The notes under the pieces: generated by a model
The model's database searches: none
What the model was told of the DNA's origin: nothing
What the model saw: the letters and a program-made list of their open reading frames with translations, nothing else
From: Punica granatum
Lineage: Eukaryota > Streptophyta > Magnoliopsida > Myrtales > Lythraceae
DNA length: 64,000 nucleotides
Direction of reading: 5' to 3'
NCBI RefSeq assembly: GCF_007655135.1
Contig: NC_045133.1
Coordinates: 18,573,845-18,637,844 of the forward strand
Made by a program: the position numbers and the translations under genes
In this document: positions 42,651 to 53,861 of the stretch, piece after piece
Position numbering within the stretch: the stretch's first letter is position 1
Layout of the letters: every line of letters begins with the position of its first letter

Positions 42651-44057
42651 ATGTCAAGAACCGTCACTCACTTGGATTCCATGTCCGCCCCTCATGTGGC
42701 CCTCCTCCCGAGCTCCGGGATGGGACACCTGATGCCATTCCTTCGACTAGCCGCCGCGCTTCTAGCCAAGGAAGTCCGTGTCATGCTCATCACTGCCCAC
42801 CCCATGGTCTCGGAGGCTGAGAATGAGGCCCTGTCTAGCTTCTTGTCAGCATTTGATAAGGTCACCTCAGAGCGGCTGGACCTCCTTCGGATTGACCCCG
42901 AGCAGTCCATGGCCACTGATGACCCATTCTACCGCCACATTGATCTCATCCGCTGCTCTTCTCATCTCCTCTCTCCGCTCCTTTCCTCAGCATCGCCGCC
43001 CCTTTCAGCCATCATGACGGACATGAGCTTGGTCTCTGCTGTTCTTCCCGTGACCAGGGCACTCGCGATCCCAAATTATGTCTTGTTCACATCATCTGCT
43101 AGGATGTTGACGCTCTTCGTATCGAGCCACAGGATATTCAACTGGAAAGTTATGGCAGAAGAGACGGATGAGGTTCAGATACCGGGTCAAGAACCGATGC
43201 CCATCAGGTGGATTCCTTCATCCTTCCTCCAAGACGAGAACGACTTCTTGCGAAACTACCTCGTCGAGAATGGAAGGAGTATGATGGAATCCGAGGGGAT
43301 ACTGATCAACACGTTTGAGGATTTTGAGCACGATACACTAAAGGCACTGAATGATGGGAAAGTCATAAGCACATTGCCTCAGTTGATACCCATTGGGCCA
43401 TTGCCTCCATTGGATCACGAGACTGGGATTGGATTGGCATGGCTCGATGATCAACTTTCCCAATCCGTAGTGTATGTGAGTTTCGGAAGCAGAACAGCCA
43501 TCTCGAGGAATCAGATGAGGGAGCTGGGGGAAGGGCTATTGAGCAGCGGCTTCAGGTTCCTCTGGGTCGTGAAAGATAAGAAAGTTGATCGAGACGATGG
43601 AGAAGAGCTGGACATGGTGGTAGGGCGAGAATTAATGACAAGGTTGCGCGAGAGAGGGTTAGTCATGAAGAGTTGGGTGGCCCAGAATGAGATACTGAGG
43701 CACCACGCAATCGGTGGATTCGTGACTCACTGTGGGTGGAACTCGATCGTGGAGGCGATTTGGAATGGAGTGCCCATTCTAGCTTGGCCTCAGCACGGAG
43801 ACCAGAAGATAAACTCGAGTCTCGTGTTGAGAAGCGGAATCGGGATATGGGAAGAGAGATGGGGATGGCCAATTACAGAGCCTGCAGTGAAAGCGGAGAA
43901 AATTGCCGCAAGGATCAAGGAGATGATGTGCAATGAACTGTTGAGATCACGAGCACGGGCCATGAAAGAAGCAGCTAGGAATGCTATCGCTATCGACGGA
44001 AGTTCGACCAAGGGATTGATGGAACTCATTGGCTTGTGGAAGAACGAGGGAACGTGA
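42651..44057 (+). CDS. UGT708-like family-1 glycosyltransferase, type B (B2)
   Basis: An intact single exon of 468 codons. The N-terminal motif PHVALLPSSGMGHLMPFLRL has the catalytic His (26), and the probable dyad Asp lies in AIMTDMS. The PSPG box (about 345-388) runs W-V-A-Q-N-E-I-L through THCGWNSIVEA to QHGDQ, ending in Gln as in many glucosyltransferases. It is clearly related to the type-A copies but far more diverged from them than they are from each other, so the A/B split predates the local duplications. UGT708 members include flavonoid and phenolic C-glucosyltransferases, but O-glucosylation cannot be excluded and the acceptor is unknown. The gene converges on the dehydrogenase gene, with 312 bases between the stop codons. 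A 5' copy (35888-36183) proves that its promoter was duplicated. Confidence 0.93.
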   Translation: MSRTVTHLDSMSAPHVALLPSSGMGHLMPFLRLAAALLAKEVRVMLITAHPMVSEAENEALSSFLSAFDKVTSERLDLLRIDPEQSMATDDPFYRHIDLIRCSSHLLSPLLSSASPPLSAIMTDMSLVSAVLPVTRALAIPNYVLFTSSARMLTLFVSSHRIFNWKVMAEETDEVQIPGQEPMPIRWIPSSFLQDENDFLRNYLVENGRSMMESEGILINTFEDFEHDTLKALNDGKVISTLPQLIPIGPLPPLDHETGIGLAWLDDQLSQSVVYVSFGSRTAISRNQMRELGEGLLSSGFRFLWVVKDKKVDRDDGEELDMVVGRELMTRLRERGLVMKSWVAQNEILRHHAIGGFVTHCGWNSIVEAIWNGVPILAWPQHGDQKINSSLVLRSGIGIWEERWGWPITEPAVKAEKIAARIKEMMCNELLRSRARAMKEAARNAIAIDGSSTKGLMELIGLWKNEGT

Positions 44058-44369
44058 ACTCTATGTAAACTATGTAAGCTCAAAGTCCGTAAATGTGAAA
44101 AATAAGCCCGTAACTTACTCCAGGAAATAAGTCCGTAATTTATTCCATGAAACTGAATCTGACAGGGTATATCAGGCTATCCTTACCGGATTGAACAGAG
44201 ACAACTTGCGACGAACACCCGGGCATCTCAAGAAACACGCACAGAGACAGTTGATTAATATTCTTATTTCCGATGTTATTCAGATGAACTACTCTCAGCT
44301 CTTGGAAGAAGAAACCGAAAAAAGACAATGAAGAAACACAAAAGGAAATCTCTGGAAAATAATATCCAA

Positions 44370-46693
44370 CTATTCAGCTGTGAGAGAACTTTTTGAAATG
44401 ATATCGAACGACATCCCGTTCTTCTGGAGCCTTTCTTGAAGATCCGTGGGGCCAAAAACAATCCCAGGGGGAAAAATCCCTCCCCCTGGCAAGTTCTCAC
44501 GCTGGCTGAGAAGAATGAGGCCGCACTGAAGCAAAATTATCGGCGTGGTCAAATACCCGATTTCGGGTCCCATTACTCGTGTTATTATCTCCGTGTCAGG
44601 TTTTCTGTTACTCTCTGAAGCAAGGTCTCTATTGCTGTATCCTTGACCAATAAACCACATCTTGAAGGATGCACTGCTCACCTCGTCCTCAGAGGGGCCT
44701 GCCTTTCTAAACCAACCCAGGCTGAAAACTGAAGGGAATTTCAGCAGAAGCCATCTCCCAAAAGCCGTTCTCCCTAAAATACCGATGAATATCCCGACTG
44801 TGCTAATCCGAAGTATGCCCAGCAGGGATTTCACGCCAATCTTCACCCCAAAATGTGCGGGCTTCACAGTGGACCAGAAGTCTTTTCTCCTATTCCTGTG
44901 TTCGGAGCTCTCCTTTGCCCCAGGAAGACCCTGGGGGTTCTCGATCAAGATAGAGAGTGTTCTGCGAACGACGACAGAATCTGCTGAGGGGAGCTTGACT
45001 GCCCAAAGCCCAATCTTCTGCTGATGCTCTATCGTTGGGCCTTTTGGAGGAGGTGGTCCTGGAATCTGCAACTGAAGGGTATAAGTAATAGTAAGAATTT
45101 ACTCCAAGTAAAATGGCAAATGAATGTTCATACCACAGGCCGAGCTCTTCTAGGTCGGGATCTCCTCAACTCTTGCAATTTATCCACATTTGCCACGCCA
45201 AGCACTGCAGACTCAAAGGTCCCAAAATTTCCCACTATTTTCTTGTCAGACTCCAAGCTCAGGTATGCTTCAACCCTGTTCACAACGGCTGGTTCTCCCC
45301 ACTGCCTTGAGTTGAACATCAAGCCTAATTCTGCTGGAACTGAATCAAAACCACAGGCTGAAATAACCAGAGAACTGGTCTGGACTGCCTTTTCGTGGTA
45401 CTTTGCCTCCATTTGCTCCATGAATTCAGGCTCCCCACATATATCCAAGTAATCACAGCTGCAATCAGATATCAGAATTTTAAAAACAAATACGATGACC
45501 GCTCAAGTTTTGACTGGCAATTAATCACGTACAAGTAATCACTGATGAAGTAATCATGAGCCACTTTCATTAGACTGTTTTCCCCATTGAAGGGCAGAAG
45601 GATGAGTCCATTATCACGACTAACGAACCATTACGGGCATCTCCCAATGGCTCCCTTCTTAAAGTGGTCGCTGTTTTACAACCTTAAAGTTAATTTCACA
45701 AGCAAGATCATTCGTCAAACATGTATCTATAGAAGGGCATTTCTTGCAGGTTTAAGCTGCACAATCAAAAATCAGATTATTATCATAGTAAGAGCACAAG
45801 GAATGTGCGCATCGAGAAAACGAGAGAGTTTCCTTTAAAATACTTAACCATCTCGATATCGAGCTAACCAAACCTTTGTCTCCTCAATCACCCAAATCTT
45901 AATCACTTCGATCAGATAACCAATACCTGAAAGCGATTTATATCTTATGTTGAAAAAGAATATACACAGTCAAATTCAATCACTTTAATAATTCTGAATG
46001 CGTCAATAAAATATGCAATTCGCTGACACAAACATTACTATAAGTAAATGGCGCAATAGCCGAAATCTGCACACATCCAAGATAGGTGATAGGAAATGGA
46101 TCTTCTCCGAAATTCCCACCGCAATAAGTTTAGAGCGGGAACTTCCGACAATCGGGATTGGGCAGGTTTCACGACACGATGCATATGCGGACAATTTTGC
46201 TTGGTCTGACTGTGATTTCCTATCTTGAACTGGGGACACGTTGTACTGTAAATGCTTTCACAATTCAAGAGAAACCGGGGAAGTGTTCTTGACAAGAAAT
46301 CGCCAGCAAATATACAGTTTTCAACTAAAAGAAATTAAAGTAATCGAACTTCGTACCCCGTCTCGACGCAGGCAGCAACGACCGGCTCACCGTAGAGCCG
46401 AAATGGGCCGACGCAGTCGAGGATAAGCTTCGTCTGGGAGCAGAGCCGGCGGAGGGATTCGGGGTCAGTGACCTCGGCCGTCAGGATGGCTATCCCCGGC
46501 GGAGGAGGGCCGGGGCGGGCTGCCCACTCAAGGGCACCGGTCAGCTTCGCGGGGCTGCGACCCGCCAGGCGAGGGACTTGAGAGGGGAGGAAGGGGCGTT
46601 GAGGAACTTGAGGGCCTCCCTCACCACGTATTTGCCCGTGAAACCGGAGGCTCCGAGTATTATCATGTCGAACGAGACAGGGGATTCCGCCAT
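44370..46693 (-). CDS. Saccharopine dehydrogenase-like oxidoreductase (one apparent frame break)
   Basis: Three coding exons on the minus strand: 46693-46357, 45458-45134 and 45065-44370, with GT-AG borders, about 452 residues, close to Arabidopsis At5g39410. The N-terminus has a Rossmann nucleotide-binding motif (MIILGASGFTGKYV). Exon 2 carries DICGEPEFM and SACGFDSVPAELG, typical of the SCCPDH-like group, which is distinct from true lysine-catabolic saccharopine dehydrogenase. Exon 3 ends in a hydrophobic stretch and SKSSLTAE. In exon 1 the frame breaks near 46572: after SPLKSLA the sequence reads ctcgcctggcgg where ctcgccctggcgg would keep the frame (LAGRSPAKLTG follows). The rest is fully open. 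This is either a fresh null allele or a one-base assembly error. The reaction in plants is not established. Confidence 0.88.
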
Positions 46694-49600
46694 GGCTGAG
46701 CTGAGATTGACGACTTCGCGACTGAATGCTTCGAAGGTTCTCTCTTCCTCTGTGGTTTTCCTGGCGAAGTTTTTCTTGGAGTGCGTGCCGTGCGGATACG
46801 GAAGAGGGGAGAAGAAGACAGAGAGAATTAAATTCTGCACCCTAATGTTTATTTGTTGCTTCATTTTAGCCCAAGAGCTTGGACTGTTTTGCACATTTAG
46901 TAGTTTGAAGATTGTGATTGCACCTGAATACTATTGACCCCTACATTTTACAGGTCCATGACTTATTTCTCAAGGTTTAATTCTAGTTTCACTTTGCATA
47001 GAGTCGGCAAACACAAATCAGAAACGTCAATTGTAGGACCAATAGTAAATTAATTACTATTCGTTCAGTGACTGGAGTCAGTCTTGTCAACCCTCGTTCG
47101 ATTTAGTCAAAGTGACTTTGGAAGGGTAATAGGATTTTCTTGGAAAGAGGAAAATAAAAACTTCGGGGGCAGTAGTTAATAATGTGGATTCTCCGTGATG
47201 CCAACATGCAGCATATAGGGTGAACTGATATGGCACCAACCGATACGATTGAATATGGTCACACTGAAGGACTACTAGAGCTTCTCTCCGTGTCTCCTGC
47301 TTAGTTTGCAGGTCTCCTAACTAATCAAAATTGAACACTTGAATTTAATAGAGAGAGATCTGAATCTGATGTTTTGAAGAGTCAGTGACAGATTCAGATA
47401 TTCAAATCGGCAATGTTCCTCCCGCTTCTTTGTCTCTTGTCACTGCCCTTGTCAAAACCAAACCAGACAGACGTGCAGAAATAGCATTGAAAAGATTGCA
47501 CGCTCTATTCTGTGGCCTCTTCTTGCTCGGAGAGCAGGCAATTATCACTTGAAAATATACTCGCAAAGATCTAACGAAGTAAGACATCCAAGAACATGAC
47601 GCACCGGAGCAAAGGAGTAGCCAACAAAAGGAATTTCCAATTTCACAGAATTTTAGCAACCGACTATATATTATATGTTACCCCTTTCAAGATATGCGAG
47701 GTATGCTAACCGATGGCAAGAACTGCATCAACTGAATGATCAATCAAACGGACATTTTACCTCGAAACTGCTCGACAATTCCATTAGAAAAATGCAGATC
47801 TGCAATATTTACAGCAGATTTTATGGTTTCTCCTGCAAAAACGAAGAGAATGATGAAGTAGTTGCATAAAAAATGCGTAGATTAAATTCTACGGGCCCCT
47901 TTTTGGCAGCTCAGCCTCTAATCGACTGGTTCCCTGGGTCCTCCTCAAACATCTTTCCTTAACAAACCAATCTCATTTGAGCTACTTCGTCCCACTTCTC
48001 TCCTCTACGCATACAAGATTGATATCAAGGCATGGAAGCTCGACTTCTCAGATCTTGAACACCCCACCCCCCTTGGAGCTCTCTCCCTATGGCCTCACCC
48101 TATCAGAGTTGCGGTAAACCTTGAGCAGAAATCTCATCCAATGCCAACCTAGTTATTATGTAAAACATAAGTCAAAATTTTTGTCTTTCAAAATTTTCCC
48201 ATAATGAATGATGATGGACGGTATAAATATATATCATAAGCTTCTTAAATGTCGAACTTCTGTCAAATTAAGACAATATATATATACATATATATATTTG
48301 ATTACAAGATAATAAATAGGGATAATATTATAAATGTCTATACAATTACTTCATATAATTAAACATTATTTCTTACATATTTTTAAATATTAAATAACTC
48401 GATATATATAAATCTATTTATAAACTTCTTATCTGTTAATAGGTGCAACATCGTAAGATAGATTATGTATTATGGTCAATTTATGAAATAATTTGAATTC
48501 ATTAAAAATAATTCATACATAAATAAAAATATATATGTAGACTATTAATTAACATAAGGCATAATGTTACATAATTTATTTTGGTTATAATCAGTAAATG
48601 TATATTCTTTAACAAAAATCATTATAAAAGATCTAGTGAAAAATATCACTTCTCGCAAATGATGAATTAGCATAAAATTTCTTTACCTATTACTAATAAT
48701 ATAATATCACTTATTTATCAATCTCGATATAAAAATATGCTTTTAAAATGACGAGATGAAAACGTCTATAAAAATTTATTTGTATATAGTTCACTTTATG
48801 CCCAATTAATAGGACTAAATTGGTAATTTCATTAGTAATACCTAATTGAATATATTGAATATAATTTTCTGATGATATAATAATAAAAAAATAAGTAAAA
48901 TTAAAGTTAGCTTTGCTTCTAAATTATTTATTAGATGAGTGCCTTTTAAGTTTTGTTATTGAGAATAGTGATCATAAAACACACACAAAACTAGGAATAA
49001 AAAATTGTCATACAATGTAAACAAAAATTATAATAAACAAAAAGTATAAATTTAATATCTTCAAAAATTAAAATTTCATCATATATGATAATTTTTTTTT
49101 TCATAAATTACAGACTAAAGTATAAATGAGAAAAATGTCATTAGATTCTAAATTGTTTTAATTGAAATATATATAAGTCGGGTTTGAAGCTCATGTGGAC
49201 ATATTGTCCATAGGCATGTGCGAGACTATTTTTCCAACATCTAATCAAAATGATATCTTGGCTTAAGTATTCTTATTTATTGAGCAAAATTCCTGTAATA
49301 CCTCGTATCTTCTAATCAATTCGTAAATTCTAATAATTCATATTTAAATTTGTATATATTATAAATTACATGTTAGTAAGGACAATAGTAACCAGTCCCC
49401 GTTAGGATCAGTTACATTTGTACTCGGTGTACAGTACACACTGATTTAGTCAAAACTTTGACCAAACGGAACACGAGACAAGGCAGGATTTAGGAAGAGG
49501 AGGCGCATTCTAGGATGTTGCTGCTAACCTGCGCCGCTACGCGAATTGCCCCGAAACTGTCCAACGCGTACACCAAAAGAGGAAGGCTTATGGGAATGGA

Positions 49601-49731
49601 GTCATGCTGAGATCTTCTTCCTCAGCAATCCTTCCTCTCTATCTAATTGAGTAATTGAGCAAATTCTCTTCCCCATCAGGCCATTCTCATCATCCACATA
49701 ACATAAAAGAGAACTGCTCATAGGGAAAGAC
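46694..49731. other. Intergenic spacer, no gene seen
   Basis: The first 200 bases are the promoter and leader side of the dehydrogenase gene. 47400-48180 has near-average GC and several short frames without family resemblance. 48180-49380 is very AT-rich. 49380-49731 is the promoter side of the early nodulin-like gene. Confidence 0.55.
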
Positions 49732-52652
49732 ATGATTTCGAGGTTGGCAGCGACGTTGGTGGCGTTGGTCGTGGTGGCGGAGAGTGCAGTGGGCAGAGCG
49801 GCCCTCGTCAAGGTGGGTGGACCGCCTGGTTGGGTCCCGAACACCAATTACACCGACTGGGCGAGCCACCAGCAATTCCACGTCGGGGACTGGCTTAGTA
49901 CGCTCACCTCAAAACTATCCCTCTCGCTCTCATTAAATTCTATACTGCAGCATGCTTAGTGACTTCCGAGTTCTTGACTGATTTACCAAGTACTTGTGAT
50001 CGATGATTTACCAGTTTGAAACGCGATGGTTTTCGGACAAAACATTTGATGAGCCTTTGAGGGTGAAGTTAAATAATTTTGTCGAAATTTGAGATTTAAA
50101 GGAGAACGAATCAAATACTCCTCAAGAATTTGGACATGATATGGGGGCGAGTGTTTCTCTGGCTGTATTTTTATCATGGAGTGTATAAACAAAGAGATCG
50201 TGATTGGATTTTGAATCGATTAGATTGATCAACTTGTTTGATATCTTCTTAATTATTTGTTAACTTTTTGATATTATGTTTCCTAATATCGGGCAAATTG
50301 AACAGTTGTCTCGTATTCGATGCGGATTTACATATTCGGATATTCTCCATTAATATGTATTCTTTATATATTCACAAGAGAGTGAACGTCTTTTACCATT
50401 ATTATATTTTACATTCGTACTAAGCGCGGCGAAATATGATAGTTTTAATTAATTAAAAGAAAGGGGTTTTATCAGTGAAATGGCTACCGAAAATTGTTAA
50501 AAGATTAGCTTTTGGGGGACCATCAATGTTCATTATCTATATGGACCATGCTTGGATTTAATCGACTGAAAACTCAGTAATTCCTAAATACAAAATATTT
50601 ATTTTGTAAACAATAGCTTTTCATTTTGTACAAAAACTTTTTGTAGAATTACGTACAAAAGATTTTTGTATAAAATTCAAAAAACTCTAGTATAATAAGA
50701 GTAAATATTTTGTACTTGGACAGTCGACTGAAAATTTCGTGATTGGTCCCAAGAATTTTCCTATCTATATATTAATAGTTTTTTTTAATGAAAAAGATAG
50801 TCTAGTGTTCAAACGATTTAGCACTTCTCATTTGTTATTCCACATAATTGATTCAGTCGGTTTGATATGATATGAGCAATTAAATTGATTCCCTTTTTTT
50901 TTTTTTTGCTAGTTTGAGCCTAAAACCTTAGTCATAACCATATAAAGTGAAAGGACTTTCTTTCGAACGAGTGATATTTATGGATGTAAGTCACATGAAA
51001 GTTTGGCTGCACCTTTTGACATATGGAAGGGAAATTTACAATATATACAAATATCAATATGATACTTTGCCTTTTCATTAAGGATTTAAGTTGGGCTGAT
51101 CTCACCTGCATACACTAATGAAAAATGATAGTATAATGTACATACGTGCATGTATCTAGAAAATATTTGCTGCTTTATAAGGTTGAAAAACTCAAAATAG
51201 GTTAGGTTTATGCATTTCAGGGCTCACTTGAAATAATTTCTTTCTTGTAATCAATGATCAATGAGATAATGCGCGGTTAATAACAGTCAAGAAGTTAGGT
51301 TTTGAGTGTTAATTCTGTCATAGATATTGCTCTTGCAGGCAGCAACACATTACCATGCCTCATATCTTATCTTCTTCACATTTAATGATTTTGCTTTAGT
51401 TAGTGTTTGATAAATGATGATAATGACCTGCACACTTATTAAGTCATTATCATATGCCCACTCATTCATGTTCGAGCCACGTAATTCCAAATCGGTTTTC
51501 TTCCGATGTATACCTTCAACTACAGTGCATGTTACTGTTTTGATTCGGTATTCAGCCATATCTTTCGATAATTAATTAGGAACCGAAAAAGGAACGAGTC
51601 GAGGAATCAATTCGAGACATAAGTTGGGTTCTATTATCACAGTGTTTGTTTTTTGATTAAGATAAGACGACTACTAGTTTCATTCGAGCTTTCTTATAAA
51701 GCATTTGGGATCTCTAGTTTTTCTTACACATGATATATTGAAAAATCTGAGTTGGTTCTGATCTCTCTCTCTCTTTTTGGGGCCAAAAAATCTAACAAAA
51801 AAAGTACTTTAATCTCTAAAATCTTTAAAAAGAATTGTTCAAAATCTATGATTTCTTTTTGGATGAGGTATCATGTCCTATTGACAAGAACTAGTTTTTA
51901 TTTAGATGTCGACTTGATCTGATCATGAAATAGATTGATCGTTTGTCCATTGCGCCTTGCGGTGGAATCCGTGAATGTAAAATTTTCTTTGGAAAGTATG
52001 TGTTTGATTTTTGAATTGAGATTTTAATTAAACTCAACTCAATTTTAAAAATAAAAAGATAAAAAATAATTATAAATGTTGAAAAATATATAATATGTGA
52101 GAATATATGTTTGTATGTATATATAAATATAAAGTAGATAGAGAAATTTAATATTAAAAATTAATTATAAAATAATTAAAAAATTAGTTAGATATTATTA
52201 TTAAAATAAAGAAAAGATAAAGGTAATTGTTGGAATATTGAATTCGCAAGTGATTAAAATTAAGTTTGATAAGGAAATTTTTTTTTGGCTATTTTTTAAA
52301 TTTTATTTTATTTTGATGTGTGTGCGTAGATTTTGTGTTCGACAAGTATCAGTACGACGTGCTGGAGGTGAACAAGACGGTGTACGAGACCTGCAACAGC
52401 GAAGCCGGCTTCATCACCAACGTCACCCGCGGCGGCCGGGATGTCTTCCAGCTCACCCAGCCCCGCACCTACTACTTCCTCTGCAGCCGCGGCTTCTGCT
52501 GGGGCGGGATGAAGGTCGCCATCTCCGTCCAAGAGCCCCCTCCCCCTGTTCCCGCCCCCGCCAAGAGCACCGCCACCTCCTCCGCCCGCCCTTCCCTCCT
52601 CCTCACTGTAGCAGCTCTGTCTTTCTTCTCCAATCCTTTCTTCTCCATGTGA
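49732..52652 (+). CDS. Early nodulin-like protein (phytocyanin fold, copper ligands lost)
   Basis: Two exons, 49732-49897 and 52330-52652, with a 2432-bp GT-AG intron at the place phytocyanin genes usually have one. The product is 162 residues. Residues 1-24 are a signal peptide (hydrophobic core LAATLVALVVVAESAVG). The cupredoxin-like domain follows (FHVGDWL, VLEVNKTVYETCN, GGRDVFQLTQ, YYFLCSRGFCWGGMKVAI). The two His positions that bind type-1 copper in uclacyanins and stellacyanins are Tyr (YQYDV) and Phe (RGFC), while the Cys and Met positions remain. This is the non-copper ENODL class. A Pro-rich spacer (PPPPVPAPAK) and a C-terminal hydrophobic tail (LLLTVAALSFF) suggest arabinogalactan modification and a GPI anchor at the plasma membrane. 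It is closest to the 'lamin-like' ENODLs. The role is structural or signalling by family, not enzymatic. Confidence 0.92.
49898..52329 (+). other. Large intron of the early nodulin-like gene
   Basis: AT-rich, no exon-like frame. 51990-52220 has the aattgaattttt wording of the hAT-like MITEs seen at 1870-2488. A (CT)n tract lies near 51765. Confidence 0.6.
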
Positions 52653-53296
52653 ACAGCAGATTTCATGAATTCTGATTTTTCTTTAAAGCTTCCCGACAAA
52701 TGGTCAAAAAGGAAGAAGCTTGGGAAAGCAGAAAAGCTGGGGGCTTTTGGTGCTTAATGCTCTGTTCTTAATACTTATCCTCCTCCTTTATATACACAAT
52801 ACATATCTACAGCAAGCTGTGATTTATTGTATGAATTGATCGGCTTTTGAATGCCCTTTAGACAATATAATTGTTGGTCGTATGGACAAGATAGACAAAA
52901 TCCCCTTTTTTTTTCTTTTTCCATTTGTTGGGCCATCGTTTTGTCCCTCTTCTTTTTTCTGGTACATGCAACCCTGGATTCTTGCTTTTGGGAGGAGAGC
53001 TGCCATCATCAATGGCCGAAAAGCATGCTCTTTCTCTCTTACACACTCTGTGCCCGTCTGTGTTTAATGTGATGATTAGTTGATTGATAGCATTTACGTA
53101 CGCACCCAAAACAACGAGGGCAGAGCTGCCCTGCCTCTTGATAATGAAATCAATCAAAGCAGTAGCAGCACCGGTTCCTTTCTCTGTCTCTGTCTTCTTC
53201 TGGATTGTGAAGAAGACACGACCTAATCCTCCTCAACCCCACCATGAAAGTTCTAGTTTGTTGAGCAGTTGGCCTTCACCCACCGCCTCCCTCTGG

Positions 53297-53340
<44 letters not shown>

Positions 53341-53441
53341 ACTAGCCCCAGAGCAAAAGCAGGGCAAACGGCTACACTTCACCTTTCCTTCTTTATTTTG
53401 CAAAAATCAAGAAAGCTATGGAGCCGTCTGGTCCCACCGCC

Positions 53442-53484
<43 letters not shown>

Positions 53485-53861
53485 CCTTTTCTCGCGGCCT
53501 GTTTGCATACAAATCCCTCATTACCCCGCAGATCTCGCTCCCCCCACCCCCAAAGACGCGCAACAGACAGGAAAAAAGAAGCAGAGGAAAAACAACGAGA
53601 AAGAAAGACAGGGGAATTCCTGTCTTCCAACTGTGTTTTCTTGAGGGTTTTAGCAATTTTCCCCCATCACGTTGCATGCTCGGGATGAGCCGTATTTGCC
53701 CCTGATTCGCGGCATGGGACCAGTTTGTTGATCGGTGTCAGGGCTCAATGCGGCCACCCCGATCCCCTGATATCACTATTGAGCAGAAGCCCCGTTTCTT
53801 GATGCGGACAGGTCGCAATTCTGCGTGATTTTGGACCGATGCGGTGGTGTTTCAGGGCCTG
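52653..53861. promoter_or_regulatory. Upstream region of the kinase gene with two (CT)n tracts
   Basis: 3'-UTR of the ENODL gene, then the promoter and leader of the kinase. Two pure CT tracts, 53299-53333 and 53447-53481, lie 380-560 bases before the kinase ATG. Such tracts are common in plant 5'-UTRs and promoters. The overlapping Ser/Leu-rich and Arg/Glu-rich frames here are repeat artefacts. The ATG-containing leader near 53844 is in frame with the gene. Confidence 0.5.

Larger units (their letters stand above)
36184..42946 (+). repeat. Segmental tandem duplication, unit 3
   Basis: Starts at the junction inside UGT B1 and is collinear with unit 1 from about 24172 and unit 2 from about 29709: spacer, TATA, UGT copy A3, 3' flank, then the upstream region and 5' part of UGT B2, where the sequence continues into the complete B2 gene. 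It carries its own SINE and MITE insertions (37408-37511, 39682-39948, 40398-40586). Confidence 0.85.

Noticed and set aside
44662..45452. Plus-strand frames across the dehydrogenase gene
   Set aside because: Complementary to exons with clear family motifs and correct splice phases on the minus strand.
47880..48120. GC-richer stretch that might be a small gene
   Set aside because: No start-to-stop frame of useful length, no RNA fold that I can support, no repeat partner in the window.
52238..52699. Alternative frames across ENODL exon 2
   Set aside because: The phytocyanin frame from 52330 has the family motifs and joins exon 1 in phase; the others are GC-rich shadows.
53084..53705. Ser/Leu-rich and Arg/Glu-rich frames of 80-186 codons before the kinase
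   Set aside because: They read through two (CT)n tracts, which are open in several frames; no domain.
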